Origin: Actinomycetes bacterium
GTDB lineage: Bacteria; Actinomycetota; Thermoleophilia; BMS3ABIN01
Direction of reading: 5' to 3'
Length of the DNA: 64,000 nucleotides
NCBI GenBank assembly: GCA_021787475.1
Contig: JAJYLW010000001.1
Coordinates: forward strand, 1-64,000
The stretch's first letter is position 1; each line of letters starts with the position of its first letter. Positions 32,530-40,266 of the stretch are shown here, piece after piece. The notes under the pieces are model-generated. The model had not been told where the DNA came from. It made no database searches and worked only from the letters and a program-made list of their open reading frames with translations. The position numbers and the translations under genes were made by a program.

Positions 32530-33378
32530 ATGCTTTATGTCTGCCCCACACCCATCGGCAACCTGGCCGATGTAACCCTAAGGGTGCTGGAAACCCTCAG
32601 GCGCGCCGACCTGGTGGCCGCCGAGGACACCCGCCGCACCCGCAAGCTTCTCTCCCGCTACCAGATCAAGAGGCCGCTGGTCAGCTTCCATGAGCATAAC
32701 GAGCGCAGACGGCTTCCCATGTTGATAAATCGGCTGCAACGCGGTGAATCAATCGCTCTGGTCTCCGACGCTGGCATGCCCGGCGTCTGCGATCCGGGCT
32801 ACCGGCTGGTTGGAGCAGCGCTCGATGAAAACCTGCCGGTCGAGGTGCTGCCGGGCCCGTCGGCAATCGAAACGGCGCTCGTTTCTTCCGGACTTCCCAC
32901 GGACTCATTTGTCTTTTTGGGCTACCTCCCGCGCAAGCGGGGCGAGCTTGACATGGTGCTCGAGCAAGCCGCGGGCCTTGAGCGCACTTCGGTTGCTTTC
33001 GAGTCACCGCTGCGCCTGCGCGCCACCCTGGGCCGCGCCGCCGCCATTCTCGGCAGCCGCCCGATGGCTGTCTGCCGCGAACTTACCAAGAAACACGAAC
33101 AGGTTCTTAGGGGGAGCGCTGGCGGACTGCTATCGCTTCTGCCAGAACAGGTAAAAGGCGAAGTCGTGCTTGTCTTTTCTGGGGGTGGGCGCAACCGGCT
33201 TTGCCCGCCCGGCCTGGGCTCGGCCAGTGTGCAACCGCCCGGCATGGAAGACTCGATCAGGAAAATGCTTGCAGCCGGCCTCACCACGCGCGAAGCTGCC
33301 AATATCGCCTCCGGGCTTGCCGGCATGCCGCGGAACGAAGCTTACCGCGTGGCGCTGGCGATCAAAAAGAATTTTTAA
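32530..33378 (+). CDS. rsmI: 16S rRNA (cytidine-1402-2'-O)-methyltransferase
   Basis: A 282-residue tetrapyrrole-methylase-fold enzyme that methylates the 2'-O of C1402 in 16S rRNA using S-adenosylmethionine. YVCPTPIGNLADVTLRVLETL at the start, AAEDTRRTRKLL, VSFHEHNE, ALVSDAGMPGVCDPG and VLPGPSAIETALVSSGLPTDSF are the standard RsmI signatures and the length is normal. The C-terminal domain (LTTREAANIASGLAGMPRNEAYRVAL) is also typical. ATG start after AAGGGACGGCC. It is a conserved housekeeping gene with no link to the glycan genes. Confidence 0.96.
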   Translation: MLYVCPTPIGNLADVTLRVLETLRRADLVAAEDTRRTRKLLSRYQIKRPLVSFHEHNERRRLPMLINRLQRGESIALVSDAGMPGVCDPGYRLVGAALDENLPVEVLPGPSAIETALVSSGLPTDSFVFLGYLPRKRGELDMVLEQAAGLERTSVAFESPLRLRATLGRAAAILGSRPMAVCRELTKKHEQVLRGSAGGLLSLLPEQVKGEVVLVFSGGGRNRLCPPGLGSASVQPPGMEDSIRKMLAAGLTTREAANIASGLAGMPRNEAYRVALAIKKNF

Positions 33379-33394
33379 TGACTGCCGCAGGGAT

Positions 33395-33407
33395 GACCCG
33401 CCGGGTC
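33395..33407. repeat. Small palindrome between convergent genes
   Basis: GACCCG-C-CGGGTC inside GGGATGACCCGCCGGGTCGC; it may act as a shared terminator stem or be a dispersed repeat. Confidence 0.35.
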
Positions 33408-33411
33408 GCCC

Positions 33412-34089
33412 CTACAACAATTTGCGCGCCACAATAATCTCCATTAACCCCCTGGCGGCAATCTGCCGCCGCCGCCAGTCAAAGCCGGCCTCTCCCAGTT
33501 CCCTGAACAGGCCATCTTGCCACATATCTGTCAGCGTATCGGTCTCGGCCAGCCTGGCGATGCGCATGCCCAACCTCGTCAGCGGCGTGTCCGGCGGGCG
33601 CATGTCGGTGATCACCGCCAGACCGGCCGGTTTTAGCACCCGCTTCAACTCCGCCAGCGCGTTCGTTCTTCCCTGCCGGTTCAGTTCGTGAATGGCAAGC
33701 GATGCCGTCACGCGGTCAAAACTGCCGTCGCTGAAAGGAAGGTTTTCGGCATTGGCTTGGACGAACTCAACCTGAGGCGGTCCCAAGCCCTCTGCCTCGG
33801 CCTTGCGGCGGGCCACTGCCAGCATCCGCTCCGACATGTCGACGCCGGTGACGCCCCCGCTGTCGCCGGCGCTTTCGGCCAGCAGCCTTACCAGCGTTCC
33901 CGTGCCGCAGGCGACGTCCAGCAGCCGCTGCCCCGGCCGGACATCCGCCGCCGCCACAATGCCGCAGCGGAAGGCGATCTCGCCGCCGGCCCAGCGGAAA
34001 GCCTGGCGGACGCCGAAATCATAAAAACGGGCAATCCGGCCAAATTCTTCCCGGTAATAACCGGAGGTTGTTTTTTCTGACGCCGGCAT
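33412..34089 (-). CDS. Class I SAM-dependent methyltransferase (UbiE-like)
   Basis: A 225-residue methyltransferase when started at the ATG at 34089 (MPASEKTTSG), just after the stop of the upstream radical SAM gene; the track start at 34164 lies inside that gene. RLLDVACGTGTLVRLLAE is motif I for S-adenosylmethionine, GVDMSERMLAVARRKAE carries the ribose-binding acid, VQANAENLPFSDGSFDRV the adenine contact, and ELKRVLKPAGLAVITD motif III. UbiE-type enzymes methylate quinones or lipids, but small-molecule targets vary. Probably transcribed with the B12-radical SAM gene. Confidence 0.88.
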   Translation of the reverse strand: MPASEKTTSGYYREEFGRIARFYDFGVRQAFRWAGGEIAFRCGIVAAADVRPGQRLLDVACGTGTLVRLLAESAGDSGGVTGVDMSERMLAVARRKAEAEGLGPPQVEFVQANAENLPFSDGSFDRVTASLAIHELNRQGRTNALAELKRVLKPAGLAVITDMRPPDTPLTRLGMRIARLAETDTLTDMWQDGLFRELGEAGFDWRRRQIAARGLMEIIVARKLL

Positions 34090-34102
34090 CGCCTCCGCTT
34101 CG

Positions 34103-35476
34103 CTAATCTTCCTGGCTAACTTTATAAAGCTTCCTGTATATGGTGCCGTTGCGGCTAAAAACATATGAGCGGTACGGATTTTTCATGTAGCTGAGCGACC
34201 TGATCCCCCTTTTGATGATGGCATCCGTGGAATAGACCCGCTCACAGGCCCAGTTAAAGCCGGCCTGGAGCTCGGCGGCGCTCATCTGCTTCGGCTCAAA
34301 AACAACGTTGCCAACATCATATTTTCCCCAGCGGCTATGCAGGATCCTTCCTTCCCGTTCCAGCTGCTCCCTCAGCGCTGTGCCGGGATATGGCGTCAGA
34401 ACCGTCAACTGGGGACAGTCAATATTATTACGCTTGATAAAATCGACCGTCCTGGCAAACACGGACTTGTCATCACCATCAAAGCCGAAAACAAAACATC
34501 CGATAAGGCCGATCCGGTGATCGTGGAATTTCCTGATTTTTTCCTCGTACTCCGCCACCCGGTTGGATGCTTTCTTGCCCATACTGGCAATGTTCTCCTC
34601 GGACAGCGACTCAAATCCGACCAGCATGCCGGCGCAGCCGCTCTCTTGCGCCAGCCGCATCAGCTCATCATCATCGGCCATGTCGATTGAGCCCTGGCTG
34701 AGCCAGTAGATCCCCAGCGGCGTCAGCGCCTCGAACAGCCGTTTGGCATATTTCTTGTTTGCGGTAATGTTGTTGTCGGTGAAAAATACAAACCGGTGCC
34801 GGGCCGCCCGCACCTCGTTTATCACGTCCTCAACCGGCCGGAACCGCATCCGCGGTCCATAAAATACGGTCGTCGAGCAAAACGAGCAGCGGAAGGGGCA
34901 GCCGCGTGAGGTCTCCACCTTGGGGATGTTCAGGTAGGCCTCCGTCTTGACAAGGTCGCGGCGGGGAAGCGGCAGGCCGGCCAGGTCCGGTTTGACCTCG
35001 GCATGGTAGCGTGGCCTCATGCCGCCGTTCTCGAAATCCGCCAGCAACTGCGGCCAGGTCTCCTCCGCCTCGCCAATAACAACGGAATCTGCATGTGCGG
35101 CCGCCTCCTTCGGCATCAGCGAGGGATGAACGCCGCCCAGCACCACCTTGACCCCGTCCCGCGCGCGAAACCTGTCGGCGATCTGATACGCCCGCGGCGC
35201 GGTTGGCGTCAGGCAAGTGATTCCCACCAGATCTGCGCCAAGGCTGAAATCAATCGGCTCCACGTTCTCGTCGATAATTCTGACCTCGTGCCCCGGAGGG
35301 GTCAGCGCCGCCATCAGCGGCAGCGTCAGCTGGCTCATGTAAATCTTGCCCCGCGTCCTGACGTTGCACTTATGATAAGGTTGAATCAGTAAAATTCTGA
35401 TGGTGCGCTCCTTGGCCGAATCTTCGTTTTTGAACTCTAGCAACAGAACTTTGCCTGAACAAGAGAATCCAAGCAT
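34103..35476 (-). CDS. B12-binding domain radical SAM protein (4 of 4)
   Basis: A cobalamin-binding domain (RIIDENVEPIDF, VVLGGVHPSLMP, GEAEETWPQLL) precedes a radical SAM core at TSRGCPFRCSFC (C193, C197, C200 in the 457-residue ORF). YDVGNVVFEPKQMSAAELQ and the basic C-terminal helix match the family that handles lipids or hopanoids, though this cannot be pinned down. The conserved part begins at IRILLIQP (residue 26); the first 25 residues are antisense to the DUF1015 gene and probably not translated. There is no ATG, GTG or TTG at the homologous start; an ATC at 35401 has AAGGAG six bases upstream. Confidence 0.88.
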   Translation of the reverse strand: MLGFSCSGKVLLLEFKNEDSAKERTIRILLIQPYHKCNVRTRGKIYMSQLTLPLMAALTPPGHEVRIIDENVEPIDFSLGADLVGITCLTPTAPRAYQIADRFRARDGVKVVLGGVHPSLMPKEAAAHADSVVIGEAEETWPQLLADFENGGMRPRYHAEVKPDLAGLPLPRRDLVKTEAYLNIPKVETSRGCPFRCSFCSTTVFYGPRMRFRPVEDVINEVRAARHRFVFFTDNNITANKKYAKRLFEALTPLGIYWLSQGSIDMADDDELMRLAQESGCAGMLVGFESLSEENIASMGKKASNRVAEYEEKIRKFHDHRIGLIGCFVFGFDGDDKSVFARTVDFIKRNNIDCPQLTVLTPYPGTALREQLEREGRILHSRWGKYDVGNVVFEPKQMSAAELQAGFNWACERVYSTDAIIKRGIRSLSYMKNPYRSYVFSRNGTIYRKLYKVSQED

Positions 35477-36788
35477 TGCCCCTTTTCGCGGCCTCCGCTA
35501 CAACCGGGATCTCATACCGGACCTGTCAATGGTCGTCTGCCCGCCTTACGACATCATCAGCCACCGCCAGCAACATTTATATCACCAGAAACATCCCGAC
35601 AATGCAATAAGGCTTGATTTCGGGCTCACTTCTCCCGGGGATGATGAGAGGGAAAATCGCTACACCCGCGCCGCCGACTTGCTGAAGGAATGGATGGCTG
35701 AGAAGGTCATCCTGCCAGAGGCGGTGCCGGCTGTTTATCAGCTACGTGAGGAATACCGGGCTCCGGGCGGCGGCGCGGCAGTCCGCGAAGGGCTGATCGC
35801 CGCGATCAGGCTGTCGCCTTTCGAAGAAGGCAAGATTCTTCCCCACGAGGAAACCTCCCCCGGGCCCAAACAGGACCGCCTGCGGCTGATTGAGGCCACT
35901 GAAGCAAATCTGAGCCCGATTTTCTGCCTTTATTCTGATCCCGATGATGTTATTGCCCACTTGATAAATGAGGCTGATGCGGTCGCCGAAGAAAAACTGA
36001 CTGACGAAGCAGGGGCGCGGCACTTTCTCCGGGTGCTGAAAGGCGATGACGTGGAAGCGGCCCTCAGCGCCCTTGCCGCCAAAACGCTGCTGATCGCCGA
36101 CGGCCACCACCGCTATGAGACGATGCTTGCCTACCGCGACGCCCGCCGTGCTGCCGAGCACGCAGTTGGCGGACAGCCATACGATTTCACCATGGCATAT
36201 CTAACCAACATGGACAATGACAGCCGCTGGATCTTGCCTGTGCACCGGTTTGTCTCCAGCCTGCCGCCAGAGGCTGTTTCAAGCTTTTTGGAATCGCTAA
36301 CGCAGGAATTTGAAATCAGGGATCTGAGCGGCGGCAAAGCCGGGCAGCGGCAAAAGATGATGCAGGCAATGGCGGAGATGAGCAGAGAACGCAATACATT
36401 CGGTCTCTACATAGCCGATAGCGACAGTTACCACATTCTGGTGGCCCGGCAACCTCGCCCTATCCTTCCTGATGCCGGCGGCCGCTCGGTGGCATACCGC
36501 TCGCTTGACGTGGCCGTCCTCGACGAACTTGTCCTGGCCAGCGTGCTCGGGAGCGGCCACAACAGCACTGGTTCGGGCGCCCGCGTTGATTTTATCGAGC
36601 GGACCGGCGCCGCCTTTAGGAAAATCGACCGGCACCGCCGTGAATTTCAGGTCGGCCTGTTTGTCAACAATGTCAACATGGCGGAAATCAAAGCCGTGGC
36701 TGAGGCCAGTGAAAAGATGCCCTCCAAATCAACCTACTTCTACCCCAAGCCGCTCACCGGCCTAGTCTTCAGAAGCCTGAACATTTGA
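35400..36788 (+). CDS. DUF1015 family protein
   Basis: A protein of up to 462 residues from the widespread DUF1015 family (function unproven). IAPFRGLRYNRDLIPDLSMVVCPPYDIIS is the family N-terminus; LIADGHHRYETMLAYRD is the best-known internal motif, and MAYLTNMDN follows. The family normally begins a few residues before PFRGLRYN, so translation may begin at a TTG at codon 18 rather than the ATG at 35400, which overlaps the divergent radical SAM gene. It ends just before a strong hairpin. Cytoplasmic; no membrane segment. Confidence 0.9.
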   Translation: MVRSLAESSFLNSSNRTLPEQENPSIAPFRGLRYNRDLIPDLSMVVCPPYDIISHRQQHLYHQKHPDNAIRLDFGLTSPGDDERENRYTRAADLLKEWMAEKVILPEAVPAVYQLREEYRAPGGGAAVREGLIAAIRLSPFEEGKILPHEETSPGPKQDRLRLIEATEANLSPIFCLYSDPDDVIAHLINEADAVAEEKLTDEAGARHFLRVLKGDDVEAALSALAAKTLLIADGHHRYETMLAYRDARRAAEHAVGGQPYDFTMAYLTNMDNDSRWILPVHRFVSSLPPEAVSSFLESLTQEFEIRDLSGGKAGQRQKMMQAMAEMSRERNTFGLYIADSDSYHILVARQPRPILPDAGGRSVAYRSLDVAVLDELVLASVLGSGHNSTGSGARVDFIERTGAAFRKIDRHRREFQVGLFVNNVNMAEIKAVAEASEKMPSKSTYFYPKPLTGLVFRSLNI

Positions 36789-36789
36789 A

Positions 36790-36818
36790 CGCACTGCGGC
36801 CGGAACGGCCGCAGTGCG
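36790..36818 (+). terminator. Rho-independent-like terminator of the DUF1015 gene
   Basis: CGCACTGCGGCCG, loop GAA, CGGCCGCAGTGCG: a 13-bp perfect stem starting two bases after the stop codon, followed by TTTCGAG repeats instead of a clean T-run. Confidence 0.65.
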
Positions 36819-36873
36819 TTTCGAGTTTCGAGTTTCGAGTTTCGAGTTTCGAGTTTCGAGTTTCGAGTTTCGA
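36819..36873. repeat. Perfect heptad array (TTTCGAG)7
   Basis: Seven identical TTTCGAG copies plus a six-base partial unit. The purest member of the heptad family in this window; it directly follows the terminator stem. Confidence 0.9.
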
Positions 36874-36910
36874 AAATAAATATGACGATTATTTCCTGTT
36901 TGTCAAGTCA

Positions 36911-36980
36911 GGTATTGGTTTTTAGTTTTATCCACCCTCCACCATCCATCATCCGCTTTTATCCACCATCCGCTATTCAA
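36911..36980. repeat. Degenerate heptad array (CCACCAT-type)
   Basis: Ten in-register units: GGTATTG, GTTTTTA, GTTTTAT, CCACCCT, CCACCAT, CCATCAT, CCGCTTT, TATCCAC, CATCCGC, TATTCAA. The stop codon of the CDF gene lies in the last unit. Closely related to the array at 21654. Confidence 0.6.
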
Positions 36981-37900
36981 TGCCCCGGATGATTTTGCGC
37001 TTCATGCGGCTCAACACCGCAGGAGGGCTCGGCGTGTACGAGCGCGTCGCTAACGCGGGGAACTTCCCGCTTGATTTTCTCCGCGAGCTCATGAGAGATT
37101 TCGTGCGCTCTTCCCAGGCTTGTATCCTCATCCAGTTCGATGCAGACATCAAGCAGAACCCTGCTCCCCGCCTGGCGCGCCCTTAAATTATGGAAGTTGA
37201 CGACCTCCGGTTGAGCAGAGAGGATATTCTCCAACTGCGCTATAACTGCTTCGTCCGGGCTCTTGTCCATCAGAATGCCGGTAGTCCTGACGCCTGATCT
37301 GACCGCTGTGCCGCCGATAACCGCTGCAACTACGATTGCCGCCACCGGATCGGCGATCTTCAATCCCAGCCCGGCCAGCGCCAGGCCGGCAACGACGGCC
37401 AGAGCGCCCCACATATCGGAGATGAAATGCAAAGCGTCAGCCTCCAGGGCGGCGCTGCCGCCGGCATGATCGGCGGTATGATGCAGATAGCGGCTGATCC
37501 AGAAATCAATCACAATCGCGATCGCCATCACCGCCAATGCATACCAGGTGACTTCGATCACAAATCCGCTGATCATCCGCTGAACGGCTTCGTACAGGAT
37601 GACGGCGCAGGTGCCGCCCAGCAGCACCATCTGCAGGGCGCTGCTTAAATTCTCGAACTTCTCGTGTCCGAAAGCGTGGCTGGCGTCGGCCGGCCGGCCG
37701 GCCAGGCTGATTCCTAAAAAAGCAAGCACGCTGGCGACAAGATCCAGTAGCGAGTGCGCCGCTTCGGCCAGGATGCCAATACTGCCGGTGAAAATGCCAA
37801 CGAAAGTCTTCAGCAAAATCAAAAAAACATTGATGAAGACGGAAACAAGCGCCGCGCCGGGCTTGCTGTTGTGCTGATGATTCTTTGCGATGCTATTCAC
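36977..37900 (-). CDS. Cation diffusion facilitator (CDF) metal transporter
   Basis: A 307-residue transporter that exports divalent metals such as Zn2+ or Mn2+ using the proton gradient. Six membrane helices, with the metal-site acids and histidines in AEAAHSLLDLVASVLAF (helix 2) and ADALHFISDMWGALAVV (helix 5). HAFGHEKFENLSS is the loop between helices 2 and 3, and a C-terminal cytoplasmic domain of about 90 residues follows (IELDEDTSLGRAHEISHELAEKIK). GTG start with GAAGG upstream. Divergent from the Na+/Ca2+-type exchanger. Metal specificity not assignable. Confidence 0.93.
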   Translation of the reverse strand: MNSIAKNHQHNSKPGAALVSVFINVFLILLKTFVGIFTGSIGILAEAAHSLLDLVASVLAFLGISLAGRPADASHAFGHEKFENLSSALQMVLLGGTCAVILYEAVQRMISGFVIEVTWYALAVMAIAIVIDFWISRYLHHTADHAGGSAALEADALHFISDMWGALAVVAGLALAGLGLKIADPVAAIVVAAVIGGTAVRSGVRTTGILMDKSPDEAVIAQLENILSAQPEVVNFHNLRARQAGSRVLLDVCIELDEDTSLGRAHEISHELAEKIKREVPRVSDALVHAEPSCGVEPHEAQNHPGH

Positions 37901-37976
37901 TTTCAGCCTTCATGTCCAAAAAGGTGGTCCTGGCTCATCTGTCCGTCCTTCAAACCGGCGTTCCGCCAAAAAGCGG

Positions 37977-37985
37977 TGCTATAAT
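37977..37985 (+). promoter_or_regulatory. Extended -10 promoter of the exchanger gene
   Basis: TGC followed by a perfect TATAAT. The expected start lies near 37992, about 20 bases before the CTG at 38013 and downstream of every ATG/GTG/TTG in the track's upstream extension. No clear -35 box. Confidence 0.6.
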
Positions 37986-38012
37986 GAATTTCTTCCACCT
38001 CAAGGAGACAGC

Positions 38013-39011
38013 CTGACCGCATTACTTCTTATCGTCAGTCTAATCATAATACTTGCCGGCTGCGAGGGCTTTACCAACGGCGTAGAATGGTTCGGTAAGA
38101 AGTACGGCCTGGGCGAGGGGGCCGTCGGCAGCATTCTGGCCGCCGTCGGCACGGCCATGCCGGAAACGCTGATACCGTTGATTGCAATCCTCTTCGCAAG
38201 CGGAAACAACTTCCGCGATATTGGCGTCGGCGCCATTCTGGGCGCACCCTTCATGCTCTCGACCCTGGCGATGTTTGTCAGCGGCGCCGCGCTTGTAATC
38301 TTTAAGGTTAAAAAAGGCCGGCAGCTCAACCTCCGTGTAAATCGGGCCGTAACCACGCGCGACCTCGTTTTTTTTCTCACCTTCTACATGGCGGCAATTA
38401 TGGCAGGCGTCGTGCATCTGAAGGCGCTAGACGTAACACTGGCGCCGTTGCTGTGGATTGGCTATCTGATTTATGCCTATATGACTTTCATGACCGAAGG
38501 CGACCTCGATGAAGAGACGCGCGCGCTTTACTTCCATCGATCCCATCTGCCGGAGCTGCCCCGCCTGCGGCGCATAGTTCCGCAAATAGCGGTATCGCTG
38601 GCGGCAATTGTCCTGGGAGCGCGCCTGTTCGTGGGCGCTGTCTCCACGATTGCCGGCCTGATCGGCCTGCCGGCGCTGGTCATCTCACTGCTGCTGTCGC
38701 CGGTGGCCACCGAGCTGCCGGAAAAAATCAACAGCGTTCTCTGGATAAGATCGGGAAAAGACACCCTGGCGCTGGGCAACATTACCGGGGCCATGGTTTT
38801 CCAGAGCGTCTTCCCTGTCTCCGTCGGCCTGCTGCTCACCGGCTGGCGGCTTGATTCGGTATCCGTTTTGAGCGCAACGCTGGCCTTGTTCTCGGCGTTT
38901 GTGCTGCTTTTCTGGCTGCGGATCAAGGGGGCAATTGCCTGGTGGATGCTGCTTCTGGGCGGCATATGGTATGCCGCCTTCGTTTCCTACGCCATCGCCA
39001 CCAACGTTTGA
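38013..39011 (+). CDS. Na+/Ca2+ exchanger family antiporter, probable CTG start
   Basis: A 332-residue membrane antiporter. The two alpha repeats are clear: GSILAAVGTAMPETLIPLIAIL in helices 2-3 and LLLSPVATELPEKINSVLWIRSGK in the second half, each with the ion-binding Glu. About ten helices. The track extends it to an ATG at 37890, but the first 41 codons overlap the divergent CDF gene and lie upstream of the predicted transcription start. Codon 42 is CTG, with AAGGAG five bases upstream, exactly before the first helix, so CTG is the likely initiator. Calcium or another cation would be exchanged for sodium or protons. Confidence 0.9.
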   Translation: MTALLLIVSLIIILAGCEGFTNGVEWFGKKYGLGEGAVGSILAAVGTAMPETLIPLIAILFASGNNFRDIGVGAILGAPFMLSTLAMFVSGAALVIFKVKKGRQLNLRVNRAVTTRDLVFFLTFYMAAIMAGVVHLKALDVTLAPLLWIGYLIYAYMTFMTEGDLDEETRALYFHRSHLPELPRLRRIVPQIAVSLAAIVLGARLFVGAVSTIAGLIGLPALVISLLLSPVATELPEKINSVLWIRSGKDTLALGNITGAMVFQSVFPVSVGLLLTGWRLDSVSVLSATLALFSAFVLLFWLRIKGAIAWWMLLLGGIWYAAFVSYAIATNV

Positions 39012-39046
39012 TCAGGGGCCCGTTCCCGATGACACCGTCGGGCGAA

Positions 39047-39076
39047 TTTTTGCCCGCTGCGCGGGTATGCTAAACT
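39047..39076 (+). promoter_or_regulatory. Promoter of tRNA-Lys
   Basis: TTTTTG, 18-base spacer ending TGC, TAAACT; same boxes and spacing as upstream of the DUF362 gene. Start expected about 45 bases before the tRNA. Confidence 0.55.
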
Positions 39077-39127
39077 ATCATGCCGGCCCGTCGAGTGGTC
39101 GTTGCGCCCTTGTTAATTACCACATAC

Positions 39128-39203
<76 letters not shown>

Positions 39204-39297
39204 GCTAATTACCGCAAACAGGTTCGGCCGTATCAAAGTCGGTTGGCACTGGCTTTAAGGCTGCAGGCGGGCGCGGCAGGGCTGTAAATAAACCATC

Positions 39298-39450
39298 CCA
39301 AAGGCAGCTAAAAGCCTGCCACCTACCTACTGCCCCAGCACCTCGTTAAAGTAGCCGTTGTAAAGCACCCGCTGGGAGGCAATCACGTTGGCGGTGGCTG
39401 ATACGGCAACCGGGCCGCCTATCTTCCCCGGGAAGGTGGGGGTGACGTTC
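39298..39450. repeat. Left arm of a diverged inverted repeat (partner at 45230)
   Basis: Read on the minus strand, this stretch matches 45230-45385 on the plus strand at roughly nine bases in ten by eye, from the CCCACCTTCCCGGGGAAGAT part of the C-terminal domain through the stop codon and about 35 bases beyond (TTTAGCTGCCTTTGGG). Confidence 0.75.
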
Positions 39451-40194
39451 CTCCCCGGGGCGATGCTGTAGGTCCCCAGGGTTGAGCCGCCCACCTTGAT
39501 GGTAGCGGTAAGAGGGCCCCCGCCCGGGTTGGCGACAAGGACCCAGTTGGTCATGCCGGGGCACATAAGGATGTCGCCGGAGCCGGCTATCGTGGTGTCG
39601 CCGCCGAGCACGAGCGCCGGCGTGCTGCCGCTGCCCGAGGCGCGCACTTCCAGCTCGCCGTTATTGGTGAAGGTGCCGGCGGGCAAAATCAGGGAAGCGT
39701 TGCAGCCCGATGTCGATGGGGCGCAGTCGATCACGAGGCGCAGCCCGGCCGGCAGTTTGTTGGTGTAATCCCCCAGGAGCTGGGTGCCCGGCCCGTTGAC
39801 ATGAAACTCTCCGGCGCCGGGCTCGCTTAGGGCAACGCCGGTGAGGGTAACGCTGCCCGCCAGGCCGACAATGCTGCTGGCGTTGTCGGTGGCTGTGAGC
39901 GTGCCGCCGCTGATGGAAGCACCTGTTTAACTGCACCAGACCGCCGCCGGCGGTAATATTGGCGCTTGTGTTGCTGACGGTGGCGCCCTGGAAAGTAAGG
40001 GTGCCCTGGGAGGCGCCGCCGGAAGCGGTCATCGTGCCACTGTTGGCAACTGTGCCGGAAACGTTCAGCGACTGCCCGGCGAAGACAGTAACGGTTTGGG
40101 AATTGGTAAGATCGCTGATGGAGACTGGCTGATCAACGGTGACAGAAGAACCGGTGGTATCCCGGCATTGCCAAGCCTGCCGCTGAATCTAGGG
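39327..40194 (-). pseudogene. Decayed secreted surface protein, C-terminal domain type A
   Basis: Two overlapping minus-strand frames (39327-39734 and 39661-40032) join into one protein if a single extra G near 39925 is removed (AACAGGTGCTTCC). The joined reading has low-complexity Ser/Thr/Gly beta-rich sequence (DTTGSSVTVDQPVSISD, NVSGTVANSGTMTASGG) and ends in a C-terminal domain, NWVLVANPGGGP...TPTFPGKIGGPVAVSAT...RVLYNGYFNEVLGQ. Upstream the frame is closed by a TAG near 40194 with no start codon or signal peptide, so the 5' end is missing. The same C-terminal domain ends the broken gene at 44504. Probably a remnant of a cell-surface repeat protein. Confidence 0.78.
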
Positions 40195-40266
40195 GAATTC
40201 CCTGATGTACAAATATCACCAAAAGACTTAACATAAGGTGTTTTGTTAAAGGGGCAGCATGGGAGC

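Noticed and set aside
36819-36873. CRISPR array
   Set aside because: The repeats are contiguous 7-mers without spacers; no cas gene occurs in the window.
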